A stretch of 6,044 bases of DNA from JAAYAN01 sp964437215 (GTDB lineage: Bacteria; Bacteroidota; Ignavibacteria; Ignavibacteriales; Melioribacteraceae): contig CAYTFZ010000131.1 of assembly GCA_964437215.1 (NCBI GenBank), positions 1 through 6,044 of the forward strand. Direction: 5' to 3'. Positions 1 through 6,044 of this stretch are shown here, one piece after another. The stretch's first letter is position 1; every line of letters starts with the position of its first letter. The notes beneath the pieces are model-generated. The model was not told the origin of the DNA and did no database searches. It saw only the letters and a program-made list of their open reading frames with translations. The position numbers and the translations under genes were made by a program.

Positions 1-1010
1 TTAATAGCATTATCAATAAGATTTTTAAAAATCTGGGTGAGTGTGTAAATATCGGCAAATACATCAGTATTCTTGATGTTGTATTCGAAATTAAGACTGA
101 TATGTTTTTCATCAGCCTGTGAATGCAGTTCTGCAATTACAGGTTTAAGTACCTGCTGAATTAAGTCGGCTTTTGTAGGGATGTATTCATAAGAACCCGA
201 GCGTAATTCCGACATATTTAAAATTAAATCAATAGTGCGAATAATTCTCTTTCCGGCAAGATTAATAATTTTAAATCCGCTTATTAACTCATCATTCATT
301 TCTTTATCAAGTTCTTCTTGAATTAAACTTGAAAAACTCAATATCGAATTTATTGGCGTTCGTATTTCGTGCGACATTTGTGCAAGAAACTCTGTTTTAA
401 GGCGGCTTGATGTTTCAGCCATCTCTTTTGCTTTAGTTAATTCGTTATATAATTGTGCATTCCTGATTGCAATGGCAGCCTGACCGGCAAGTATTTCGAA
501 AGTTGAAGTGATTTCCCGCAAATTAATCCGGTTCAATCTGGTACTGTCAACATAAATAACACCCAGTTTCTTATCATCAATAATTAATGGGGAGCATAAT
601 ATTGTTTGCAGGGCAAGGCGAAATATACTTTTACTTGATGAAAAGTTAACATCGCTTTGAGCGCCTTCAATAAAAATGGATTTTCCAGAACGAAAAACAT
701 CTTCAATTACCGTTGTGCTAATATTAAAGTTGCTTTCTTTCAATTTGATTTCATCAGAATCAAGACCGACCTTATATTCAAGTTCATCTCTTTCATTTTT
801 AAGTACAATGAAACCTCTTTGCGAACCGGATAATTTTATTGCTTGAACCAAAACCAATAAAAGGACATCATCCAGAATAAGAGAGCTGTTGATTTTTTTT
901 ACTACATCAAGAATTATTTCCAAATTTTTAACTCTTTGATCAGTATCATTATCTCCGAAAGATAAGTTTTTATCTTGATCCAGACTTTTTTTAAATTCAG
1001 ACAGTTTCAT
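1..1010 (-). CDS. Soluble GAF-domain sensor histidine kinase (partial, C-terminus beyond left edge)
   Basis: The frame is open from ATG 1010-1008 to the window edge: 336 codons plus two bases. An in-frame TAA lies a few codons upstream of this ATG, which is the first Met; no strong ribosome binding site precedes it. There is no signal peptide or membrane segment, so the kinase should be cytoplasmic. Residues about 25-185 form a GAF domain (RGFIVL near 65-70; a CSPLIIDDKKLGVIYVDS core near 139-156; AGQAAIAIRNAQLY near 175-188). A HisKA dimerisation/phosphoacceptor domain follows, with H-box FLAQMSHEIRTPINSIL and predicted phosphorylated His214. The HATPase domain starts near 275 and is cut inside the N-box (KNLIDNAIK, Asn334 the Mg-ATP residue), so the G-boxes and any receiver domain lie outside. 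Family knowledge: autophosphorylates on His and passes phosphate to a response regulator; the GAF domain would sense a small ligand or partner. It starts 65 nt after the TPR gene and is probably co-transcribed. Its ligand and regulator are unknown. Confidence 0.95.
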   Translation of the reverse strand, partial: MKLSEFKKSLDQDKNLSFGDNDTDQRVKNLEIILDVVKKINSSLILDDVLLLVLVQAIKLSGSQRGFIVLKNERDELEYKVGLDSDEIKLKESNFNISTTVIEDVFRSGKSIFIEGAQSDVNFSSSKSIFRLALQTILCSPLIIDDKKLGVIYVDSTRLNRINLREITSTFEILAGQAAIAIRNAQLYNELTKAKEMAETSSRLKTEFLAQMSHEIRTPINSILSFSSLIQEELDKEMNDELISGFKIINLAGKRIIRTIDLILNMSELRSGSYEYIPTKADLIQQVLKPVIAELHSQADEKHISLNFEYNIKNTDVFADIYTLTQIFKNLIDNAI

Positions 1011-1075
1011 AACGCCAGCTATTTTAAGTTAACTGAAAGTTTATAAAAATATTTAAATGGTACTGTTTCCAATTT

Positions 1076-2320
1076 TTACATCCTGCTGATATTGTTTAAC
1101 AAAGTATTAATCTTTTCTTCTTGCAATTTTGCATTAATAGACACGTAATAATCGTAAGCTTTTTTCAAATATTTAAATGCTTGTGGAATATTTTGCCATT
1201 TAACGTATAAAAGTCCTATTTCATAAGCGCATTCGGCATAATTATACTTATTTTTAATATCAGCATTTAATCTTAAACTGGTCAGCAGATGATTTTCGGA
1301 AATTGAAAAATTATTTAATTCGCGCTCAATCATTCCTTTTACTTTATAAACATCGGCTATTGTAAGTTTGTCGTTTAAGCGGATTGCCAATTCCATAGCT
1401 TTATCTGAATATGCGTTTGCAAATTTATAATCGGCTGTACGGCAATAAACAACGGATTTATTAACATATGCCATCGCAATGCTGATTAAGTAATCATTTT
1501 TAAGTCCGGATTGAATGCTTAAATCGAATTCGCCGAGAGCTGTATCGTTATCGTCTTTAAGCGTAAATAAAAGTCCCAAATTGTTACGAATTTCCGAAAT
1601 TTTATTTGAATTATCGAGCTGCTGCTGATAAGAAAGCGCTCTGTAAAAATATGTGAGGGCTTCATCAAATTCATTTTGCGAAGCATGAATAATTCCGATG
1701 TTGTTGTCAATCAAGCCTAAAAAATATTTGTCATTTATTTGATCAACGTATTCACCGCCTTTTTCGAAAGCTTTTTTAGCTTTATTTAAATTCCCTGTAT
1801 TTAAATACATATTTCCGAGAAGCAGAAAATAATCAGTCAAGCCGATTGAATCTTTATTCGAAAGGAATGTGCTTTTTGCTTTGTTCAAATATTCCAAACA
1901 TTCTTTCCATTCTGCCTGAAGTACTTTTATTTTTGCAAGATTATAATAGGAAAATGCTGTATAACTCTCGTAATAATCGGCTTTAACCGGATTTGAGATA
2001 ATTTTAACAAAAAGATCTTTTGCAAGAGGGAATTCTCCAAGAGAAATGGAAAGTTTGCCTAAATTAAAAAGCAGATCTGCATATTTATGCTTGGTTAAAT
2101 ATTTTGCTCCGAATGTAATTACATTTTCAATTTTAATTCGTCGTGAAATATCAATTTTATGTTCGGGCAAATTTGCGGGATCAAAATTTGAATTGGATGT
2201 ATCAGTATCAATCCGGGCGTCGAGAGAACTGAAAAAATTATAAATATTCTCATCTTTGATATAACAATCAAGTATATCAAGTATTTGTTTGCTGTCGCTG
2301 TTAAATGAAAAATCAGTCAT
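1076..2320 (-). CDS. Cytoplasmic tetratricopeptide-repeat (TPR) protein, 414 aa
   Basis: The chosen start is ATG 2320-2318 (MTDFSFNSDS...), giving 414 residues. A longer in-frame start at 2380 would lie well inside the lipoprotein gene and add 20 residues that are a frame-shifted reading of it. The ATG overlaps the lipoprotein stop by 8 nt (ATGACTGA) and follows a run of six G, suggesting translational coupling. After about 75 residues of less structured N-terminus come about eight helical-hairpin repeats at roughly 40-residue spacing: about 83-110, 120-152, 163-195, 203-235, 243-275, 283-315, 323-355 and 363-395. They show TPR-type patterns such as NNIGIIHASQNEFDEALTYF, NNLGLLF and YEIGLLYVKWQNIPQAFKYL. 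The spacing fits the longer TPR_12 / LGN-Rap type. There is no signal peptide, membrane segment or enzymatic motif. The family acts as a protein-binding scaffold or sensor; the next gene, a soluble histidine kinase, is the obvious candidate partner (inference). Confidence 0.93.
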   Translation of the reverse strand: MTDFSFNSDSKQILDILDCYIKDENIYNFFSSLDARIDTDTSNSNFDPANLPEHKIDISRRIKIENVITFGAKYLTKHKYADLLFNLGKLSISLGEFPLAKDLFVKIISNPVKADYYESYTAFSYYNLAKIKVLQAEWKECLEYLNKAKSTFLSNKDSIGLTDYFLLLGNMYLNTGNLNKAKKAFEKGGEYVDQINDKYFLGLIDNNIGIIHASQNEFDEALTYFYRALSYQQQLDNSNKISEIRNNLGLLFTLKDDNDTALGEFDLSIQSGLKNDYLISIAMAYVNKSVVYCRTADYKFANAYSDKAMELAIRLNDKLTIADVYKVKGMIERELNNFSISENHLLTSLRLNADIKNKYNYAECAYEIGLLYVKWQNIPQAFKYLKKAYDYYVSINAKLQEEKINTLLNNISRM

Positions 2321-2882
2321 TTCCAACCCCCCATCTTGAAAAATGAGGAATTTCAGCGCCAATAATACTGATGCTCCCATTTTTCGTATCGACTATAATA
2401 CTCTTTTTGTTAGCAATTTCATAAAGAGTTTTATTGTCATTTAAATAATAAAAATCAATATTGTCAGTTTCAATACCTTTTAAATTAAGTCCCGTATAAA
2501 TTAAATTAAGTGACAAAGGCACCTTAAAGTTTACGGGACTTGGATAAAAATCGGCAAACGCAAAATTCTGATCGAATAATAAATCGAAAGTCATATTTCC
2601 TTCGAAAGCGCCAGCCGGTATAATCAAATTTCCGGAAATAGAAACTTCGGAATTTGAAGCAGATAAATACTCAAAGTGAAAATCAATTGTATCGCCGATA
2701 TTACCGTTAACAATTTTTGATACTGAAAAAATCTGTTCTGCTTTCAACTTCGAATTCTGTGCAGGAAGACTTAAAAAATTTTTCTGATTACTTTGGTTAA
2801 GCGGTTCTGTTTCTGTGGGCATTTCCTTGCAAGCCCAAGAAATAAAAACGAGTGATAGAATTAAAGAGTAAAGAGTTTTCAT
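2313..2882 (-). CDS. Predicted lipoprotein with ZU5-like C-terminal module, 189 aa
   Basis: It starts at ATG 2882-2880 after a short GGGG run. Residues 1-17 are a signal peptide (Lys2, then a hydrophobic stretch) ending in a relaxed lipobox ISWA-Cys18, so Cys18 is the likely lipidated residue; the W at -2 and S at -3 are unusual but tolerated in Bacteroidota. Residues 19-50 form a polar linker (KEMPTETEPLNQ...). The Lys-Glu just after Cys resembles, weakly, the acidic surface-export signals of Bacteroidota lipoproteins. Residues about 50-186 are beta-rich with a ZU5-like layout: a GxxGDTIDF strand, the IPAGAF motif (88-93), strands to about 130, and a closing IPHFSRWGV (178-186). This HFS-aromatic-G ending accompanies ZU5-like modules in some secreted bacterial proteins (from memory, not searched). 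No catalytic residues are evident. It lies between the outer-membrane peptidase gene (113 nt upstream) and the TPR gene (8-nt overlap). Lipoprotein is likely; ZU5-like is tentative; function unknown. Confidence 0.82.
   Translation of the reverse strand: MKTLYSLILSLVFISWACKEMPTETEPLNQSNQKNFLSLPAQNSKLKAEQIFSVSKIVNGNIGDTIDFHFEYLSASNSEVSISGNLIIPAGAFEGNMTFDLLFDQNFAFADFYPSPVNFKVPLSLNLIYTGLNLKGIETDNIDFYYLNDNKTLYEIANKKSIIVDTKNGSISIIGAEIPHFSRWGVGND
2327..2332 (-). promoter_or_regulatory. G-run ribosome binding site for the TPR gene, inside the lipoprotein coding end
   Basis: On the minus strand a run of six G lies six bases before ATG 2320. It can pair with the CCUC of the 16S rRNA 3' end and supports this start over the longer one at 2380. 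The same bases encode Trp-Gly-Val at the end of the lipoprotein. Ribosomes finishing the lipoprotein would reach the overlap ATGACTGA at 2320-2313 and could restart there. Confidence 0.5.
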
Positions 2883-2995
2883 AAATTCCCCAAAATTGTT
2901 TTGAAATAGCGAAGTGTGAAAAGAGGAATAGCAGACAAGTCACTTCATTAAGAACGACTTTGACATTCAATTATCGGGGGAAGGGAAAGAAGACT
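2883..2995 (-). other. 113-nt gap between the peptidase/barrel gene and the lipoprotein gene
   Basis: This is the longest non-coding stretch in the window and the only place where an internal promoter or a transcript break could fit. Just after the upstream stop, the transcript carries an 18-base pyrimidine tract (complement of 2976-2993). I see no convincing -35/-10 pair, no Bacteroidota-type TTTG/TAnnTTTG pair at proper spacing, and no stem followed by a U-run. Whether it separates two transcription units is undecided. Confidence 0.3.
2888..2891 (-). promoter_or_regulatory. Weak GGGG ribosome binding site for the lipoprotein gene
   Basis: GGGG lies five bases upstream of ATG 2882 on the minus strand, within TTTTGGGGAATTTATG. 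It is a short but correctly spaced match to the 16S rRNA tail. The large gene at 5905 and the kinase gene at 1010 have no comparable G-run, so initiation signals differ within the cluster. Confidence 0.35.
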
Positions 2996-5905
2996 TTAGT
3001 TTTTTAATAATTTAAATGAAATCATTACTTCATCATCGTAGCAATTAAACTTCCGGAAAGATTTTGCATATCCTACAGAGAATGTTGTTTCGATATTATA
3101 CCAATGATCGAATATTAAATTTAACTGTATTCCGGCATTTGCAAATGTGTTTTGAGAATTAAATTCAGATACAAGCAATTGACTGAAAATTGAATAATCG
3201 ATATGTGATAAAAAATGATTAAAGAATGACAGACTATAAAACCTTACAGGCGGGAAGTTATTTTCAAGTGATAACTTAATAAATTGATGAGATGAAACAG
3301 CATAAGGTTCAACTCCCGGAAAACTGAATGTCTCACGGTATTGCTTAACAGGGTCGCAGTCAATTTCACGGTTTCCGAAGCTGCCGAAATAAAACTGAGC
3401 AAAAGGCAAATATTTATTGATGGATTGATATCCGCCGGAAAGTGATAAAATATAAACATTGTGATTTGTTAACCAAGTGTTATAAAAGGAAAGGTCGGAA
3501 AATGTGAAAAAGGAGCTCTGATATTTGCCTTTTAACCCGGTAAAGCTGCCTGCAAAGACATTAGCTTCCAATCCGTTTTCGTAGTCGCAGCTGCCAATAC
3601 TTTTTCTCAAGCTTTTATAATTGGTTTTTGTTTGAAAGTATAAAATATCGGGAACGGAAACTTTAACAGAATTTTCATTTAAGGAAGAAATTCCTTTGTA
3701 AAAAGTGAACTCTGTTTCTTGAATTAATGTGTTTGGATTATCATAAATCCAATAATGTTTGTTAAATATTTTTAAGTAAGAACCCTGAAATCCTTTTTTT
3801 CGTTTGCTGAATAAATCGTAAAAATCTGTCGGGTTATAGCTGTATTCGAAACCGTATTTTGTTTTGTATTCATATTTAAGATTAAAATGAACAGATTCAG
3901 GTTCTCTCTTACGGGGAGCAATTCCCATCTCTAAAGAAAGGTTATGATACAAAAGAGGATCGTTAAATTTTGCAAAGAGTCCTAAAACGTATTTATTTTT
4001 AAACCCAGAAATAACAGGATTAAAAGATGCAATATTGATATTGCTAAAGCCGCTGTATATTTCGGGAGAACTTGTTCTTAAAGCAGCAGTTTTATTAACA
4101 GGTGAAGCAATATTCATAAGAACAGGTTTTTTTTCAAGCAATTCGTCGCCCATATATACAATTGCAGAAAGATTGAGATCGAACTGCTTTTTAATTTTTA
4201 CAGGCACAAATCCATCTGTAGTAAATTCAAAAGCAAAAAGACTATCCTGCGATATTTCAACAGGATTAAATAAACCGAGGATAGTATGCGTAAGAGCATC
4301 TATTTTTTCATTTGTAAGGTTGTACCGATAAATATTCGAAACTCCGTTAACAAAACTATTCCAGTAAATAAATTTTTCATCAGCGCTCCACGAAGGAAAT
4401 TCAGGCGAACCAGTTGATGAAATCTTTTTATACCGGAAGCTTTTAGATAAATCTTTGCATCTGCCATAAGCTAAATAATGACTGCCGTCAGGCCGGTGAA
4501 TAACGGCAGTCAAATATTTGCCGGATGGACTGACAGCCAGATGAAGGATTTCATCCCCTACTTCAAAAGCTATCAGCGTAAAAAAATCATTATAGGGGAA
4601 TACCGACCTTACCAGAGCTGCCCTGCCGTCCCTGTGCATAATTCCCCATAACTCCCTTGTCTGTTGCGAAAATGAAATATTGCCTATCCGGCAATTTTCG
4701 AATAGAAGTTTTTTTTTACTTTCCCGGATATCAAAAGAATAAATATCGCGATATAAATTACTATTGTTTGTTGTATAAAAAAGCTGCTTGTTAATTTGAT
4801 CGAAAGCTATTGAACTTACCAAATATTTCCCCGGAGTTGGCAGGGAGAGTATTGTTTTAATGGTTTTATCGTTTAAATCCATTTCACGGATAGAAGCTAA
4901 AGTGCCTGCCTTATGCAAGGCATAATAGATTTTTTTATTATCTGAATCGAAACAGGGATGAGAAACCCAGCCTGGATTTTTGTCATCAAGAACTGAAATT
5001 TCTGTAAAATTATTTTTTGATAATTTTTGGATATTAGAAAGCTGAAAACTCTTTTCATAATCTATGTAATTTTGCCAGGCATCTTCAAGAGATATATTAA
5101 ATGTCTGCTCAAATTTTGAAGAAAAATTACCGGAAATATCTTTGCTGGCATACCAATCCAATAATTTAGTTAAATCATATTTAATAGAAAGATATGTTAT
5201 AAATCTGGTTCCATACAGATAAAAAAGTGACCCTATTAAAAATGAATCATTTTCTGCATATGCTTCAAGCTCTTTCCAAGTTAGGAAACTTTTGTTTTCA
5301 TAAACCAGCGATCGAAAATACATTTCCTCAAAACTTCCCATAATTCTCCCATATCCGCCGCTTAACCAGGTTTCGCAAAAAACAGCAATCGCCTCCTGAT
5401 GCCATCGAGGGCTGAAACGGTTTGGACTGGTTAATAAACTGTAAAAGATGGTAAGAGGATTTGTTTTTTCGGGAACAGTTTTTTGAAAAACGCTGCGGGC
5501 ACTTTCGGTAATTCCGGATACAAAATCATTTACAAATATATGTACAAGTTCATGATTAATAAGCCATTCAAGCCTTTCGGTATAGGGAGTGTTTTCATAA
5601 CCTGGTTCTAATGGTGATAATTCAAGTTTTATGTAATTTGCCGGTAAAGTGGCTGCTGCTGCTGAACCATAATCTGAGTAGTCGTAAATATGGATATAAA
5701 TTTTATCGGATGGTGAATACTTAAATAAATAAGAAAGCCGATGGAAAGCTTTTTCTGCAGAAAGCAAGATATGATCTGATAAACTTTCATGTCGTTGATC
5801 ATAAATTAAAATAAAATTGTTACTTTCAACCTGTTTCCAATCGGCTACAATTAAATTAAAATAATTATAAAAGAACAAAACAAAAAATAAAATCCTCTGT
5901 ACCAT
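2996..5905 (-). CDS. Exported peptidase MA-like / TolB-type beta-propeller / outer-membrane barrel protein, 969 aa
   Basis: It starts at ATG 5905-5903, 11 nt after the preceding gene's stop, behind an A-rich leader. Residues 1-21 are a signal peptide with probable cleavage after IVA21. Residues 22-285 fit the peptidase MA-like (gluzincin) family: the zinc motif HELVH has His118 and His122 as ligands and Glu119 as catalytic base, and WHQEAIAVFCE supplies the probable third ligand Glu171. The usual EG of that helix is EA here. Residues about 300-575 contain five or six propeller strands of PD40/TolB type, for example FDSDNKKIYYA, AVSPSGKYLTAVI and PSWSADEKFIYWNS. Residues about 635-969 alternate polar and aromatic residues in strand-sized blocks and end in VMISFKLLKN, as expected of an outer-membrane beta-barrel. 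Inferred location: anchored in the outer membrane with the peptidase and propeller on the periplasmic or outer face. The substrate is not visible; possible partners are the products of the adjoining repeat-protein and lipoprotein genes. Confidence 0.9.
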   Translation of the reverse strand: MVQRILFFVLFFYNYFNLIVADWKQVESNNFILIYDQRHESLSDHILLSAEKAFHRLSYLFKYSPSDKIYIHIYDYSDYGSAAAATLPANYIKLELSPLEPGYENTPYTERLEWLINHELVHIFVNDFVSGITESARSVFQKTVPEKTNPLTIFYSLLTSPNRFSPRWHQEAIAVFCETWLSGGYGRIMGSFEEMYFRSLVYENKSFLTWKELEAYAENDSFLIGSLFYLYGTRFITYLSIKYDLTKLLDWYASKDISGNFSSKFEQTFNISLEDAWQNYIDYEKSFQLSNIQKLSKNNFTEISVLDDKNPGWVSHPCFDSDNKKIYYALHKAGTLASIREMDLNDKTIKTILSLPTPGKYLVSSIAFDQINKQLFYTTNNSNLYRDIYSFDIRESKKKLLFENCRIGNISFSQQTRELWGIMHRDGRAALVRSVFPYNDFFTLIAFEVGDEILHLAVSPSGKYLTAVIHRPDGSHYLAYGRCKDLSKSFRYKKISSTGSPEFPSWSADEKFIYWNSFVNGVSNIYRYNLTNEKIDALTHTILGLFNPVEISQDSLFAFEFTTDGFVPVKIKKQFDLNLSAIVYMGDELLEKKPVLMNIASPVNKTAALRTSSPEIYSGFSNINIASFNPVISGFKNKYVLGLFAKFNDPLLYHNLSLEMGIAPRKREPESVHFNLKYEYKTKYGFEYSYNPTDFYDLFSKRKKGFQGSYLKIFNKHYWIYDNPNTLIQETEFTFYKGISSLNENSVKVSVPDILYFQTKTNYKSLRKSIGSCDYENGLEANVFAGSFTGLKGKYQSSFFTFSDLSFYNTWLTNHNVYILSLSGGYQSINKYLPFAQFYFGSFGNREIDCDPVKQYRETFSFPGVEPYAVSSHQFIKLSLENNFPPVRFYSLSFFNHFLSHIDYSIFSQLLVSEFNSQNTFANAGIQLNLIFDHWYNIETTFSVGYAKSFRKFNCYDDEVMISFKLLKN

Positions 5906-5916
5906 TAACAGCTTTT

Positions 5917-6044
5917 TTAATTACTCTCAACCTGACTGTTGTTTGTGTTGAAACCCCAGCGGTTGCCTAAATCTTCAACTTGGCTGTTATTTGTGTTAAA
6001 ACCCCAGCGGTTGCCTAAATCTTCAACCTGGCTGTTGTTTGTGT
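5917..6044 (-). CDS. C-terminal end of a protein made of 16-residue repeats (partial, enters from right edge)
   Basis: The frame is open from the right edge to TAA 5919-5917: two bases of a cut codon plus 41 codons. It encodes two full copies of a 16-residue unit, NTNNSQVEDLGNRWGF (the first lacking only its cut leading residue), then a partial copy NTNNSQVESN at the C-terminus. All base differences between the copies are synonymous in this frame (CAA/CAG, AGT/AGC, AAC/AAT, TTC/TTT), which shows it is really translated. The unit is rich in Asn, Gln, Ser and Thr with one Trp and one Phe, and contains no cysteine. The stop is 11 nt from the next start codon, so it should be co-transcribed with the peptidase/propeller/barrel gene. 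I do not recognise the family. A surface or secreted repeat protein is plausible from the composition and the neighbour, but no signal peptide or other domain is inside the window. Confidence 0.85.
   Translation of the reverse strand, partial: TNNSQVEDLGNRWGFNTNNSQVEDLGNRWGFNTNNSQVESN
5928..6044. repeat. 48-bp direct tandem repeat, at least 2.4 copies, running off the right edge
   Basis: Copies begin at 5928, 5976 and 6024, each with CAAC, giving an exact 48-bp period; the third is cut by the window end. Copies 1 and 2 differ at four positions (5932/5980, 5935/5983, 5941/5989, 5950/5998) with no insertion or deletion. Copy 3 differs from copy 1 at one of its 21 visible bases. Each unit is 16 codons of the repeat-protein gene on the minus strand. 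The unit is richer in G+C (22 of 48 bases in copy 1) than the surrounding sequence. The array may be much longer outside the window and could vary in copy number by slippage or recombination. Confidence 0.95.

Noticed and set aside
1011..1075. A+T-rich 65-nt gap before the kinase gene, containing the palindrome AGTTAACT, considered as terminator or operator.
   Set aside because: No GC stem followed by a U-run, and an 8-base palindrome is too short and common to call an operator.
1519..1710. 63-codon frame on the minus strand.
   Set aside because: It lies wholly inside the TPR gene in another frame, has no recognisable features, and the TPR frame has clear repeats there.
2046..2243. 65-codon frame on the plus strand.
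   Set aside because: It is antisense to the TPR gene, with no recognisable protein features.
2321..2380. Longer start for the TPR protein, giving a hydrophobic N-terminus (MGASVLLALKFLIF) that looks like a signal peptide.
   Set aside because: These 20 residues come from reading the lipoprotein's coding DNA in another frame. ATG 2320, with a G-run and stop/start overlap, is better supported, and the remaining protein looks cytoplasmic.
2891..2903. Small inverted repeat CAAAATTGTTTTG upstream of the lipoprotein gene.
   Set aside because: Five A/T-rich base pairs around a 3-nt loop are expected by chance in A+T-rich DNA; too weak for a terminator or a firm regulatory call.
3244..3459. 71-codon frame on the minus strand.
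   Set aside because: It is an off-frame reading within the barrel part of the 969-residue protein.
4035..4331. 98-codon frame on the plus strand.
   Set aside because: It is antisense to the propeller and linker part of the 969-residue protein; no motif or start signal supports it.
5936..6044. Plus-strand frame through the 48-bp repeats (reads as SSTWLLFVLKPQRLPK per unit).
   Set aside because: One copy difference makes a stop at 5933-5935 in this frame, whereas all differences are silent on the minus strand, and the minus frame ends just before the next gene.

Overview
All genes in this 6,044-base A+T-rich window read on the minus strand, so transcription runs from right to left. The style suggests a Bacteroidota or Ignavibacteriota-like bacterium. 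The indicators are A-rich leaders with few classical ribosome binding sites, a lax lipobox, a GAF histidine kinase of a type common there, and a large peptidase/propeller/outer-membrane-barrel protein. This placement is inference; no rRNA or housekeeping marker is present.

Layout in transcription order. (1) 6044-5917: the last 41 codons of a gene entering from the right, made of near-perfect 16-residue repeats (48-bp tandem DNA repeat). (2) 5905-2996: a 969-residue exported protein with an N-terminal zinc-metallopeptidase domain (HELVH), a TolB/PD40-like beta-propeller and a C-terminal region that looks like an outer-membrane beta-barrel. (3) 2882-2313: a 189-residue predicted lipoprotein with a ZU5-like module. 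(4) 2320-1076: a 414-residue cytoplasmic tetratricopeptide-repeat (TPR) protein, overlapping the lipoprotein gene by 8 nt. (5) 1010 to beyond the left edge: a soluble GAF-domain sensor histidine kinase, truncated by the window inside its ATPase domain.

Spacing (11 nt, 113 nt, 8-nt overlap, 65 nt), shared strand and lack of a clear terminator suggest one or two operons, with a possible break in the 113-nt gap. The envelope genes (repeat protein, peptidase/propeller/barrel protein, lipoprotein) lie upstream of the cytoplasmic signalling genes (TPR protein, histidine kinase). One reading is that the TPR protein and kinase sense or control the state of an envelope protease and its repeat-protein partner. 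The sequence shows only gene order and coupling, so that link is a hypothesis. No RNA genes, CRISPR arrays, insertion sequences or phage genes were seen.
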